Position numbers and translations under genes: made by a program | The notes under the pieces: model-generated | The model's database searches: none | What the model saw: the letters and a program-made list of their open reading frames with translations, nothing else | What the model was told of the DNA's origin: nothing | Part shown: positions 25,101 to 37,413 of the stretch, one piece after another | Position numbering within the stretch: the stretch's first letter is position 1 | How the letters are laid out: each line of letters starts with the position of its first letter | Assembly (NCBI GenBank): GCA_009617715.1 | Contig: VTFK01000138.1 | Coordinates: 186,001 to 250,000, forward strand | Source: Plectrocnemia conspersa | Taxonomy: Eukaryota; Arthropoda; Insecta; Trichoptera; Polycentropodidae | DNA: 64,000 nucleotides | Direction of reading: 5' to 3'

Positions 25101-25909
25101 GAATATGACCGCAGACTCGATTGGATAATTCCAAACAAAATCCAAACGTGGGACGAAAGAAAAAAATATATAATATCATCGTCGTCGGACAAAGGAAGAA
25201 GTCGTGAGGCGAATGTTTGCCGAAATATGATTTCAACCAAAAAATAAAACAACCATAGCGTCGAAAGGCTCGTCACGTAGACTATTACGTGAAATATTAT
25301 ACGAAGTTTTTCCGGGACCCGGGACAAATGGGATACGTGTTGCTGCTCTCTGTTGGCCGTCTGGGCGTTATTAAAATTTGATCATGTCGCAAAAGTCTGC
25401 GCTTTGATGGACAGTGTTGCATGCAGTGACATTATATGGGTCAGACGGAATGGCAGTATTGCGGTCGGTGGTATCCTCGAGAGAAATCTTGGTCGGTGTA
25501 GTTTGTAGTAGGAAAATCGATGTCATTCTAGACACGTTCGTCCGGAGTCTGAACGTAATGCATTTTTCGGCGCGAGTTAATAGCTAAGAAATGTATATAT
25601 ATATATTTATGAAACACTTGGCGTGGTTCACTCGAAGAAGTGATCGTTTAAGAACGAACATAAAATTGTACATATTCATAATAAATCAACAAAGGCACTT
25701 ACATATACTATAGACCTAAATCCAAAAAAAAACATTTCTTTATGCTATTTTAACGTATGAGGCTGCACAACGAGTTATAAATAAAAATAAATTTTAGATG
25801 CAGTAGAGAAAATTTTCTCAATCTAATTATAAATAATACAGTATGCCAAAAAGTGCCGCAGAAAAAATATGCTGTGGGTTTGTTTTTTTATCAATTTGCG
25901 TCCCTATAT
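22101..25909. other. AT-rich stretch with small landmarks, no gene
   Basis: 22030-22700 and 25250-25600 are more complex and CpG-richer and could be conserved non-coding DNA. A run of 20 A lies at 23583-23602, perhaps an old retroposon tail. No coding gene was recognised. Confidence 0.45.
23151..23188. other. Perfect 16 bp hairpin
   Basis: CAGATTTTTCTCCACA (23151-23166) and TGTGGAGAAAAATCTG (23173-23188) pair perfectly around a 6 nt loop. The stem is shorter than in a typical animal microRNA precursor. Function is unknown. Confidence 0.6.
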
Positions 25910-26240
25910 AAAAGTTATTTTTTAGAGGTATATAACTTTAAAATTAAATAAAAATCGTGATAATAGCCATGGTGTTGGCTTTATTGGAAAGATAATTTTA
26001 TGCCATTAATGTTTAAATATGATTTTGGGCATATGGGCGCCGCGACTGGCTCGAATCAACTCCAATTTTTTTCGAGCAGCTGGGGCCGTATATCGGCAAT
26101 AACGCGGCGAATGTTGGCTTCGAAGTCGTCCATCGTTTCTGATTTATCATGCAGATAGTTAGTGTGCACAAAAAAATTAAATTTATTTGTTTCTATATGC
26201 CAATAATAATTCCTTGATGGCGTTTGCTCTTAAGGCCCAC
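25910..26240 (-). mobile_element. mariner element, 3' part only
   Basis: On the minus strand the sequence reads like the C-terminus of a mariner transposase: SETMDDFEANIRRVIADIRP, then QLLEK, then in another frame HMPKIIF. It is followed by a short 3' tail and ends in a terminal repeat whose plus-strand form, AAAAGTTATTTTTTAGAGG (from 25910), closely matches the 5' terminal repeat of the mariner copy at 28169 (AAAGGGTGTTTTTCTAGAGG). Both copies therefore appear to belong to one family. Frameshifts make it non-coding. Confidence 0.7.
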
Positions 26241-28168
26241 CGTGTGTATGTTCCGAATTCATAAATATCAATTCCGAAAAATGCAATCATGCCAAATTAA
26301 GGTTGTGAGCCACACAAGACTTGTTCATTTTTATGATTAATTACAGCTTGTAACCATTATAAACACTAGACACCCTTGTACCGACCCTGATACAAACTAA
26401 TAATTCAATAATTTCCATTTGGCAATCAATGTAAATATTTTAAATAAACCAATTTTTATAAAAGGCACGCGAATTACGTCTCAATTTTTCACCTTCCAAT
26501 GCTGTTCCGAAAATACTTGAAATGAATTATGTTAAAAACATGATCGTTTTTTTATTATAATTTTCTCGTATTATTATTATTAAAACAACAGGTTTTTGAG
26601 TGTGCCACTATGCTGGCTAATACACTGGTCGTGTATGCCATAAATATTAACATCGCCTCACTTCAGAAACTGTAGATGTAGTGTACTAACTAATGCACCA
26701 ATTCATTTGGTGTACTGTAAACTCTCAATAGCGTTTTCACATGAAAGGTATTATGTTATTTTTAATATTTAGTAAAGGTTATACATGTGATTAATTATTG
26801 AATATGGTGTGAAAAGTAAGATCTTGAAGAGAATTCACCATATATGTAAGTTTAATTTTTATGTTGTTTCGAGTATGTTTAATTTCAATCCATTTTGTAT
26901 ACAAATCTCTAAAAACAATAATACAAAATTCAGGATTAATTAAAAAACCATGACGCAACACACCCCGTTTGAATACTACGCGAGGGGCTGTCTGGCAAAA
27001 TGAATTGATAAAGGCAGACTCACAGCCCTGCGCTCGTTTATTCCGATTTAACGGGACAAGACCGCACCAGTGCCGAGCCTAACCGACAAATTTCAATTCT
27101 AAAACCGCAAACGTAGTGGACCAAAAATAAAAACTACTTTGGTCTGCGAATCAAACAGGACGAATGATTAAGTTATTCGCAGCAACCGAGGGAAATTTTA
27201 ATCCCAGAGAGCACGTGAAACGAGACGAGACAGAGAGCAGGCTCTGAATAATTCAATATATGAGAGGCCACCGAGCGAGCCGGGCGTCTGACAGGTAAAT
27301 TACGACCGATGGATAAAACGAAAGCCGAAACGTATCCGCCGAGAGAGGGAAAAAATATTTTGCCGAAACTACGGATCGCCAATGTTTGAAGTCAGTGACG
27401 TACGCTTTTTAATAAATCCCACGTACACCCCAATAAATACAAACTTGAGTTAAGGCTTGAGAATCACTGAATCGATACATTCGAATTGATATGGCCATCG
27501 CGATAGTTACCATTTACGTGAAAATGTTAAATTGGAGATAATGGAGAAAATATTGAATTTCATTCGTTATTCTAATGTGTTATTGATTATTTCAATAGCT
27601 TTATGTAGTAGAACATATTTATGCATATTCATGTTTATGATCCTTCTGTAATATAAAAGCTCTTAATGCACTCAAACATAAACGCGTAAAACGTTATGTT
27701 ATATATCCATTGATTAAAAAGCTCTTTCGCGTGCTATTCTCGCCTTAAGTACACATTCGAATAAATTTTCTAAGTGGGATTTATATCGAGCCATTAATTC
27801 TTATGTCAATCGTCAAAACGTGCACTATTTATATGCTAATAAAACTACCTTTAATATGTATGTTATATCCAATCTATACAATAATTCTCAACGTTTATCT
27901 TTTTAACACTCTAATGGTCTTAGGAATGTTCTAATATATTTTCCATTAGAACGAAACTTTACATTTGTTTTACCTTAAATTCTTCATGTACCCGGTTAAT
28001 ATTGGTACTGTAAAATTACAAACGAATTTAATCCGCAAACAACAAACTCAAACCTTATATATATCGAATTGAACATTTCCTTGAAAAGCAATGAACACTT
28101 AACAAACAGCAGCTTGGAAAGCCACACCCAATCTAAATACAAATAAAAAAAGGGAAAACCACCCTGTA
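26241..28168. other. No gene; one GC-richer block
   Basis: 26990-27400 is richer in GC and CpG than its surroundings, with no recognised frame or motif. The rest is AT-rich. Confidence 0.45.
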
Positions 28169-29018
28169 ATAAAGGGTGTTTTTCTAGAGGTATGTTTTTC
28201 GAATTAACAATACTTTTTCCAGCGACAGCCAATTTGAAAGCTGACAGCTTATTTTTGCGCAGTTTGGTTTGCTATTTTACCATGAATAGACTTACGCCAG
28301 AACAACGCTTGCAAATTGTGCAAATTGATTTCGATAATCGTGGTTCAGTTCACGAAACATAGCGTACGCTACGTCCATTTTACAATCGATATCAACATCC
28401 ATCCGAGCAAGTAATACGAATAAACATGGATCGCTTTTGTACCACGCATACTCTAATTGATAATACGCATCCGTAGAGACGTCGTACAGTGCGCACCGAA
28501 AAAGTTGTTTCTGCTGTGGAGCGTAGTATTGTGTCGATTCGCTATCGTGTACAGCAATTGGAGCTGTGTCCATCCACTTTATGGAAAATTTTGCGGAAAT
28601 ATTTTACGAGCTTATAAGATCTAGCTGGTGCAATAATTGAAGCCGCTTGACCATCGTGTGCGTCGTACGTTCGGTGAATGGGGAAACGAGATTGCTCTTA
28701 ATACTTTTTGTTCAGCGACGTGGCTCATTATTGGTTGAATAGCTACGTCAACAAGCAAATTTGACGCATTTGGAGTGAAAAAAATCCACAAGCCACTATT
28801 GAGACGCTGTTACATCTACAAAAAGACTTTTTCGTTTCCCAATTGAATGGCATTACTGTGTAAGAGCTTTGGTTTCAACAAGACGGCGCAACATGCCACA
28901 CAGCGCGCACCAAAATCAATTTATTGATGGAAACATTCAATGAACGCATAATTTCGCGTAACGGATCTTTGAATTGGCCTCCAAGATCGTGTGATTTAAC
29001 ACCACTACATCCATAAAC
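28169..29018 (+). mobile_element. mariner element, 5' end present, 3' end missing
   Basis: It begins with the terminal repeat AAAGGGTGTTTTTCTAGAGG (28171-28190) next to a TA-containing target, followed by a short leader and the transposase relic. The similarity stops near 29018, about 60 bp before a Helitron starts, so the C-terminus and 3' repeat are lost. It shares its terminal repeat with the copy at 25910-26240. Confidence 0.75.
28282..29015 (+). pseudogene. mariner transposase pseudogene
   Basis: It starts MNRLTPEQRLQIVQI, the helix-turn-helix opening typical of one mariner branch, then YNRYQHPSE. Downstream are TLWKILRK, DVAHYWLNSYVNKQ (around the first catalytic Asp), WFQQDGATCHTA (second catalytic Asp) and NWPPRSCDLTP (third catalytic position), all in order. 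Numerous stops and frameshifts, the first after GSVHET, and the missing C-terminus show that it is dead. Length is about two thirds of a full mariner transposase. Confidence 0.9.
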
Positions 29019-29075
29019 CAGAGACGTTGTACAAAAACAAATAAATAATAATTATAAAATAGTAAATTACTATTA

Positions 29076-30425
29076 TCTATATAAATAAAAGGCAATATTC
29101 GTATGTGTGTCCCCCTATAGACTCAAAACGACTGTATCGACTTCGCTTAAAATCGCACAGTTTGTTCTTATTAGTGCCAGGAGTGTTTAGAGAGTAATTT
29201 GAATGAAATCCAATAGGTAGCGCTGTTTTTTTACAGTGACGTCATTCTCAAACGCGCTCGCGATATCTTTGACGGCATAATATCATGTCACATCGACGCC
29301 ATCGTATTTTTCTTTGTTTAAATATATCTTAATTTAGTATTAAAAACTCGCATCCTGTCACGTACAACCCATAAATTAAGTTTTAGATGCTCGCCGCCGT
29401 TCTATATATCCTCTGGTCGCAACATTTTTCTTTGTTATTTAATTAGGTCAAACTCATGAATTAAGTTTTAAACGTCGCTACCGTTCTAATTATTATTTAA
29501 ATGTATCTCAAATTCCTGGTATAATAACATAATACACCTTCGTCGTCACGTAGGTCAAACCCGTGTAAAATATGTATAAATATGGAGTAATAAATTGAGT
29601 AAAATACAGAACCATTCAGCCAATCGGGCGAAACTGAGCTCTGATTTTGAAAGAATATTTCATGAAATAATACATTTTTTTATATTTAATTGTGATGATT
29701 GATTTTAGGCTGTTTTGTTCTTGTTTTTGCATAACAATGCCACTAAAACGACCAAGTATTGGCCGTCACACAAATAGAATCAAGAGAATGAGAGAAGAAA
29801 TAAAAAATGAAACAGAAGCAGAAACAGCACAACGAAATGACTACATAATTCACAGTTTCGTGCTACTGAATCATCAAAACAACATGAAGCACGAAATGAA
29901 GCAAGTCGAGTAGGAATTAGAGGATTAAGACAAAGATTAAGACGTATGATTCCAACATATATGCCATTCTTATTTAAACGATTGCAATTTCCAATTAAAC
30001 TGGCTTTGGAAATAACGATAAACAATCGTTGCAAGTATGTGCATCGAATTTGGAGAGCCCATGTTTTTCTCATGAACAATTATACGTTGCATGCTCCCGT
30101 GTATTTATTTGTATATGCGTCAAATGGAATTACCAGAAACATCGTATATCTCAGAGCATTGCAATGATCTTGAAGGTAAATAATTCCTTAATTTCAATAT
30201 GTTTAATTAAAATAAAATTAATATTGAATTTATATTGCACATTTTATTGTTTTTGTACAATATATAGATGGCGCTTAAGCTGAAAAAAACATATCAAAAA
30301 CAAAACAGCAATGAAACAGAAAAAAATGGACAATTCTACACAATTGATATTAAACTTAATTGTATTGATATAATTCATATATGTACATATAATTAGCAAT
30401 AGCGAAGCATTGTCTGGTTCGCTAG
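29076..30425 (+). mobile_element. Helitron, internally deleted, with both ends
   Basis: The 5' end is TCTATATAAATAAAAGGC, matching the TC start and A/T-rich leader of common insect Helitrons. The 3' end is CTAG (30422-30425), two bases past a 6 bp hairpin AGCGAA..TTCGCT (30401-30423). The flanks are A on the left and T on the right, the Helitron target pattern, with no target duplication. At 1350 bp it is far too short for a full RepHel gene and keeps only its first and last parts (see pseudogene). Rolling-circle transposition would need enzyme from elsewhere. Confidence 0.9.
29736..30167 (+). pseudogene. Helitron RepHel gene remnant: N- and C-terminal pieces
   Basis: The first part reads KRPSIGRHTNRIKRMREEIK, the basic N-terminus seen in many Helitron proteins, and runs to about 29912. 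Immediately after, RLQFPIKLALEITIN followed in the next frame by LESPCFSHEQLYVACSRV matches the extreme C-terminus of the Pif1-type helicase domain (motif VI region). The replication-initiator (HUH nuclease) domain and most of the helicase are deleted. A frameshift lies near 30030. The remnant is non-functional. Confidence 0.85.
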
Positions 30426-33400
30426 TATAAAATAAATTAAATTTTGTATAAATAACTATGGAGAGGCATCCGATGGGATGTTTTCTTTGTATGCCAATAT
30501 CATAATAAAAAAAATACTTATTGTTACATACATATAATAAACAGATTGTAAATAAATGTTAAAAAATGCATGGCATTACTGTTAAGCTGTTTTTATGTGA
30601 CAGCTGTCAAATATGAACGAATGTTTGACGTAATAAAACGGGCTATTATTATTTTATTTAGAAAATTCCCCAGGACATTAAGATGACACTAAGATAACAG
30701 ACGTCCTGGATTCAACGTGCTGTTCCACTAAAATGTCCCGGATTCCGAGTGAAAGTAATGTTTTATTCTACTTACTTAAACGAATATTTGTTTTCCACTA
30801 CGAAATTTTGTTTAAAACAAATATAAAAAAATTCAACTGCATGGGAATGGGAGTGACAGAGTACATATTATACGTCTTACTGAAAATCCAATGTTTTAAT
30901 TTATTTGTTGTATATGTACATCTTTGTCAATAGTATATGAAAAGGCTGTAGACTAAATGCTAGTCCGTGTACCAACTCATTTTGAACAGAAGAAGTAGAT
31001 AATCGATAGTCGAAAAGTAAATGTTTAATCGAATGTATTTAATATAAAGCTATATTTTATTTAACAAAACATTTAAAATTATATGTCCTACGTGTGAAAG
31101 CTTTATCGTCCTACACGATACGCAATGTTGAGTCCTGAGAAATTAAAACGCCACTGAGACACACGTGCACTTAAAATTCACCAGGGATGCACTCCTTAGA
31201 AGTATTCAGAGCAATTAGCATGTTAAAGTACTAACTCGTTACTTAGACAAGCGAACCGAAATGAATTAATTACATCGTCAGTCTTGCGCTTGAGTATTGA
31301 GAGTGAAAGCTTAATTGCCAAAAAATACCAGCAATATTATGTGGATTGTGAGAAAAAATATTCTAAAGCATGTCAAATTTAGTAGATACAAAACATTCAA
31401 TTTCAATTTCATTCAAAACCATTCGACAGTTTTTCATTCCTTATTTCATCATTTCTTTATATAATGTAAGGCATAGATACATAACTATGCTATCTATAAA
31501 AAATCGATCAAATGCAAGGCATTGTTTTTTCGCAAAGTATATAAGTTAAATTTTGACATAACTGTGAAAAACTGGTATTAAGCAAAGGTGCCGAGAAGCT
31601 AAAATGTTTGGAAATCACTGCTTTAGGCTATATTACATAAAACATGTTTGTCTTTCAAGAATACAATTTTCCCAATTTTCCAATTCAATATAAAAATTTT
31701 CATTTTTAGCGTTAAGATACATTTTTATTCTTTCAAATCAAATAATTTGAGCTATTATATCGTTATATTCAAATTCCCATTAATCGATGCACTTCAATAA
31801 AGTGTCATCAGAAGTCAGTGCCATGACATATCTTATTCTCTTTCATTTTTGGTTGAATGAGATTAGAAATAATATCCACGTGACTCAATATTTAAAAACC
31901 TGGATCACATGAATCATATAGTTCATGTGATCCTATGCTCACATAGAATCCAAAAAATCACTTTCTACATTTGGTAGAATTTTCCTCCACGATCGAAAAC
32001 AATACAAAGACGTAAACGTGAAAAGACAAGACAAGGACGAAAGCTAAGGAGGCAACCGACAGGGATAACAAACCTATCCAAACAATTTTCAAAACTTGAT
32101 TTTTGCGGGCGCATAGAAATCGGTTGAACCGGAACCTGTGAAAAAATACTATAAATCTCTACAGTGTCGAAAATGGTATGGATAGAACCGTGAAATATTT
32201 TAGAGCAAAGAAGATGAATGTATTATCCTAATCATTAAGCTGGTAACGATGTTAAAAACATACGCTACACAAAAGCTGAGGAAAAATAAAATAAAAATTA
32301 CTTGCACAAATAAATTCTTTCATGAAAAAAACCATATCGCATTACAACTATTTGAGATTCACGATTTTTTTTTAAATGAAATGAGATTGAGACTGGTATA
32401 AATGTAATATGCAATTTTCTACTTTAAAGTGCTTCATCTATGACAACAAAAACAACTTCAGTCAGATTATTCGGTTCCGTTTTGGTTTCGGCAAAGAATT
32501 ACAATTACAATTTTGGTTGTCCAAGTTATGATTACTTCTGTATTGTGTTATTTCTATAAATGAAAGTTTCAACTGAATGTTCAGCGTACTAAATGCATCG
32601 ATAACACTATTGTTATTAATTTAATCGTATCACGATGAACTATTAAAGTCCTTAGTGTCTTCAATGCGGTAACTTTCTACGCTGGATTGAATAGTTCAGA
32701 TAGTAAACGAGGCGAGCGTAATAAATAAGTTAAAGCGAGGGAAAGGAGTGAAGGTCAGGGCTGTAAATGAGTTGATTATATTACAAACTGGAACACTAAG
32801 AATATGCACCTGATAATGCAAAATGCAAATGTGTAACCGAGCATATGCACACATTGCTAACCGGGACAAGGACACAGACAAGCCAAGGATAAAGTAATAT
32901 TCCGGAACAATTTTGTTTCGCTTAAATACAACAGAAAATGACCCCCGTTTTATTTATTTCATGGATATATTATTGATAAATCGAAAGTTTCGATTTGATT
33001 ACCAATGAAGGGTTTGTGAGATTGATATGGACATAAATAATAAATCCAATACGTGGTTTCTTGTTAAGTTTACCCTAACTTGTTTAACTTCTCAAATAAA
33101 AGCTGAGGCGATTAGTTCAAACTGGACTGTGCCATTAATTATTTAACCGAATCCCAAGAGAACTAAAAAACGCAGAAAACCAAATATGTATGCTATATAT
33201 AAATCGCATAATATTACAAAAAATATAATTTAATTTATATTTTTAAACAAACAGTAAACGGAAAAAATTATTATATAATAGTTATCCGCATGTTTTAAAC
33301 TTTTAATGTCGGCGCGTTTTTACACCCGCGATTAACATTTTAACTACATATTGTCAAATATTTAAATATATAAATAACCTTACCGCTTTCCTTGTTTTTC

Positions 33401-34805
33401 GGTTGGTGTTTTGCAGTCTTAACGGACTTGGCCATCGTCGTATTATCTTCGCCGTTTAGCCTCTGTAAAAATACAAAAACAAGTTCAACAAAATTAATTG
33501 TGTAACGCGTAACAATTAAACGACCACGTTTGAAGTAAAAATTAAGCGCGCTCATGTTTTGCAAAACCGACTCGAAAGCTAAATAACATATTACATAATC
33601 TCAAAATTACGAATGAGGACACGCAAAAGTGGTCCAGGACCGTAGGGAATATGGAGAAAATTGGAAAAGGATGAGATGGGGAGAAATGTACGCGCACATA
33701 AAACAATAATTAAAAAAAATACGTCGGCTATATTGCGCATCCCTAAAACCTATTATAATTACGCCCACTGACGTAACTTAAAGTTTGATATTAATTATTA
33801 TTTAATATTGAAGCGCTTAAGTTTGTCGTTAATTATTAATGATATAACTGAAGATATACTCGTGGATTATTGTGTGATCATACAGATGGTTCGAAACTCT
33901 AACTTTGTTAACAGTATATGGTTTAATCAATAATTAACTTAGAAGCTTTATTCAAAACATAATTTATCTTAAAATATAAAACTATCAAGTCGCTTTCAAT
34001 GGAAATGTTAAGCTCGTTAGTAGACTATCAAAAGTTTCAGTTTAATTTACGAGCTGTCTTTCTTTCTTTTAAGAATACGGCCCAATAGAATTTATTTTGA
34101 TTTATAGTTTTTTTCGGATTTGACAGCAATTTTAATTAGCTTTTATTAAATACGTCCATTATCTTTCTCGCAATATAATTAATTATTTTAAGCAAATTAA
34201 TTTATTAATTACAACAAAATTTAATTAACATGAATCAACGTCCAAAAATAATATTAATTTAAATAAAATTTAATTGCCATACAATAAAATAACTACGTAT
34301 TTAAAGTTTGTCAGTTGACTAGACAGATTTTCTTAAATTCGTATGTACGAAAACTTGAAGCAGACACAAGAGAATATTATTATGAAAACCTGCAAAAAAG
34401 GGATGACTTTGAATGTCAATTATTCTGCGAGTTATTTTTTAAGAGAGTATTTAAAAATATCAAATTTACAGTTGATATTTTTTGCTTTTATAGATATTAT
34501 ATTTTTTCAATCATATATTTCGGTAAAACGCGGATTTATTTCATAAATATTGGGAGAAAAGAGTTAATAAAATATAAAAAGACGAAGACTGTTTTTTTAA
34601 ATATCTTTACAGCTGTTTTGATATTTTTCATTTAAAACATTAGATAAAGGTTCAAGAAGAGACAATATTTTTTTTAATATACAACCTCTGCCTAAGGTTG
34701 CTTGGCCGATGCAGCGTGTCTTGATAAAATAGTCTGTGTCACAATATATTGTCGTAAATATCTTATGTATTTTTGAAATAATTCATTATTATTTAGACTG
34801 TACTT
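30426..34805. other. No gene recognised
   Basis: AT-rich. A perfect 12 bp hairpin GGATCACATGAA/TTCATGTGATCC with an 8 nt loop is at 31902-31933. The 106-codon frame at 34315-34635 is Phe/Ile/Lys-rich low complexity and is treated as chance. Confidence 0.5.
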
Positions 34806-34912
34806 ATGATTGATTGCGTAGTACCTAAAGTCAAATATTGTGTCGGAAGCGGTATGGTCTGGGGTTGCATGGCAGCCGCAGGGGTAGGAGACCTGTACAC
34901 TTCCGAGGTTAA
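34806..34912 (+). pseudogene. Tc1 transposase, middle fragment
   Basis: KVKYCVGSGMVWGCMAAAG then VGDLY matches the VKHGGGSVMVWGCxxxxGVGxL block of Tc1 transposases, which precedes the second catalytic Asp. The reading frame is broken at 34909 by the TTAA of the inserted element. Deleting the insert and keeping one TTAA joins this fragment in frame with the one starting at 37414. Confidence 0.85.
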
Positions 34913-34926
34913 CACTTTACCGACCG

Positions 34927-35238
34927 GCAGTTTCACTACCAGACTTACGCTAAATACCGGCACTTTTTCGCAAAACTTCGCGAATTTTACCTTTTTTATT
35001 TAAATTTATGTATCTTTTGATACGGTCCGAATATTTCGTTGAATTTTTCTAGACATGTTATAAATGTATCAATGCATCAATTCAAGTTATTATTAGATGG
35101 TTCTCAACATGTGGTTCGCCGGAAATAAAAAATAATTATTACTTTTCCTTATTATTAGATTTTTAAAATAATTATCTTGATTTTAAAATTATAAAAACGA
35201 ATAACCTAGAAATTTTAATAAAAATAATTTAAATTGAG
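34927..35238. repeat. Left inverted arm of the outer element
   Basis: From GGCAGTTTCACTACCAGAC to the centre, this arm mirrors 36903-37160, including ATGTATCTTTTGAT, TCTAGACATGTTATAAATGT, GGTTCTCAACATGTGGTTCG and AATTGAGTTAA. It carries about 60 bp (from 34946) that the right arm lacks. Without the inner insert the two arms would meet at a TTAA in a near-perfect palindrome. Confidence 0.85.
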
Positions 35239-35242
35239 TTAA

Positions 35243-36898
35243 CCAGGGGTTCTCAAACTTTTTTTAAATTTGTAAAAACTTTTTTCAAGCAAACTTTTCT
35301 TTTGTATTGTGACATTTTTACTAATACGAGTTTGCTGATATATAATTCATTTGCAATAAAATATTCACTAACCGTTGTAATTCACTCCATCTTAATGTGA
35401 AATTTTCCAGGCACATACACAGATAATTTACATTGTCTTTCACGTGTAAATCACTTTTCACAATAACTAGTTATATAATGAAAGTTTAAAGTGTCTCGAT
35501 TTTTTACCGTTTTTTGCAATTGCAACAATATTACCCCATATCGTTTATATTTGGTTTCAAATATTCGTAATTTTGCATTTTTCAGATATTCTGGTAAAAC
35601 CCGATTCTTCTACCATTCTTATCACTATACCGTACTTTGTGAGCTTACTGGGGTTGTATACGTGAAAATTTAATCTTCCACACCATGGGATCATACCCTC
35701 ATCCAGAGATATGTTTTGGCTTGGTTTGTACATATTTTTTAATCTTTCGGAGAAATAATCAATTATTTTTTGTACTTTGAACAGTAATCCTACATTATCA
35801 GGAACATTTTCATTATTGGAAAAACGCAGGTAACGTAATATTTGATAAAACCTATTTCTACTCATGGTTTTTGTAAATATCAAGGTTCCTATTAATGGAT
35901 TTATTGTCTAATACAGGTGTAATGAGCCTTTTTTACCAGGCCCATTAGCAATATCAACTCAAACCAATTTTTTAATTCTGGTACCGTTACATCCACCCAT
36001 TTTTTAGATTATATTTGCAGTTTGTATTTGTTGATGTGTTGATTATGGTGTCTATTTGTTTCTTCTGCAATAACGGGAAACAAGTCATCTTCAATAAAGT
36101 GTCTTCTAAATATTTTTCTTGTTCATCTTCCTCATTGCTCATGAGCATCATAGCATGTGGACGATTTCTTTCATGAACAGAGGAGTCTGAATCAGTATCA
36201 CTATAATTTTCATTTTCACTTGGAATATCTATATATATTTAACACTATATTAAATAACATAAACTGTAATTATCTTCACGTAGATTCTACACTCGTATCT
36301 AACTAAAAAACTATGTTTTATAAACAGTTCGTAATATTTTTCGAATATTCACTCGAGCACACGAAAACCAGATACACTTCACACGATAGCATAACTTAAA
36401 CTTAATTCTTATCCATAAGTTTTTATGTGTATCGTGCTAATAATTCAAAAATAATAACTCGAAAAAATTCCCACTTTCTAAAATAATGTGTCACTGAGAT
36501 TCGGTATTTTCAGTAAGCCAGTAATATCTGATGGGAGATAATATTTACTCACAAAAAATATGTTGGAATTTCCTTATAACAGGATAGAAAAAAATACAAT
36601 AGAATCTTACTAATCTGACAATCTTGAGATTCTCAGTAATCCAATACTATCTAATGGTTAATGATATGATAAATTTTTAGTGTCTTGTACTTTTTATATA
36701 TGTACATCGTATTTTTTAATTTTATGTAATTTGACTTTATTTCTAAATAAACCCATTTACCCAATAAATTATTTTTAAATATACATATTTATATGTTTGT
36801 GTATAAAATATCATATTTTTTTTTTTTTTACACCGTCCGAAAAAAAAGTGTGCTGGATAAAAGTTTTTAGAAATTTGAAAAAGTTTGAGAACCGCTGG
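35243..36898 (-). mobile_element. Inner piggyBac element
   Basis: This 1656 bp element is flanked by TTAA (35239-35242) and TTAA (36899-36902). Its terminal repeats extend roughly 55 bp with a few mismatches, starting CCAGGGGTTCTCAAAC on the left and CCAGCGGTTCTCAAAC on the right. It carries a piggyBac transposase relic on the minus strand. It sits at the exact centre of the inverted arms, so it inserted into a palindromic element after that element had landed in the Tc1 copy. Confidence 0.85.
35557..36240 (-). pseudogene. piggyBac transposase pseudogene (N-terminal part)
   Basis: The best preserved stretch (35557-35883) reads TKTMSRNRFYQILRYLRFSN, then KIIDYFSERLKNMYKPSQNI, SLDEGMIPWCGR (including the first catalytic Asp in SxDE) and PSKLTKYGIVIRMV, which are hallmark blocks of piggyBac (DDE_Tnp_1_7) transposases. 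Upstream on the minus strand, SNEEDEQEKYLED and KKWVDVTVPELKNW continue the similarity with stops. The rest of the catalytic domain and the Cys-rich C-terminus were not found. It is much shorter than the usual ~550-600 residues. Confidence 0.9.
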
Positions 36899-36902
36899 TT
36901 AA

Positions 36903-37160
36903 CTCAATTTAAATTATTTTTATTTAAATTCCTAGATTACTTGCTTTTATAATTTTAAAATCATGAATCAATTTTAAAATCTAATATTAAGGAAATGTAT
37001 TAATTATTTTTTTTTTCCAGCGAACCACATGTTGAGAACCACTTAATAATGACTTGAATTGATGAATTGTTACATTTATAACATGTCTAGAAAAATTTGT
37101 TAAAATATTCGGACCACATCAAAAGATACATAAGTTTGTCTGGTAGTGAAACTGCCTGAT
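36903..37160. repeat. Right inverted arm of the outer element
   Basis: This is the mirror of 34927-35238, ending with GTCTGGTAGTGAAACTGCC. The outer part of the element beyond this (37161-37413) has no counterpart on the left apart from the extreme terminal repeat. Confidence 0.85.
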
Positions 37161-37337
37161 GAAAGAAATATAAAATATATTTATAAAACCTTCGCATTTG
37201 TCTAAATATAATTTAAAAAAAAAAAAAATTAAAATAAAATGAAAATTCATACATTTATTTAGTCATCTCTTAAAAAAAAGAAAATAAAACACTAAACATA
37301 TATTTTTAGGTTGACATGGAAACGAAAACATACACAG

Positions 37338-37397
37338 GACGCCAATTGGCGTCTGCGGTGCTTAACTTTCGGCACACTCAGGACGCCAATTGGCGTG
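37338..37397. repeat. Two subterminal palindromes in the outer element
   Basis: GACGCCAATTGGCGTC (37338-37353) is a perfect 16 bp palindrome. A second copy starts 44 bp further (37382-37397) with one end base changed. The second is centred about 24 bp inside the flanking TTAA. Similar palindromes sit at about that distance in the MITEs at 53442 and 57999. A transposase-binding role is likely but not shown. Confidence 0.75.
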
Positions 37398-37413
37398 AGC
37401 GGTAGGTAAAGTG

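Noticed and set aside
25839..25861. CAGTATGCCAAAAAGTGCCG as the mariner end
   Set aside because: The repeat shared with the 28169 copy starts at about 25910, so this sequence lies outside the element.
28292..28573. 93-codon minus-strand open frame
   Set aside because: It is the antisense shadow of the plus-strand mariner transposase, whose conserved motifs are all on the other strand.
34315..34635. 106-codon plus-strand open frame
   Set aside because: Composition is mostly Phe, Ile, Lys and Tyr, as expected from AT-rich DNA. No domain, and an overlapping frame is equally open.
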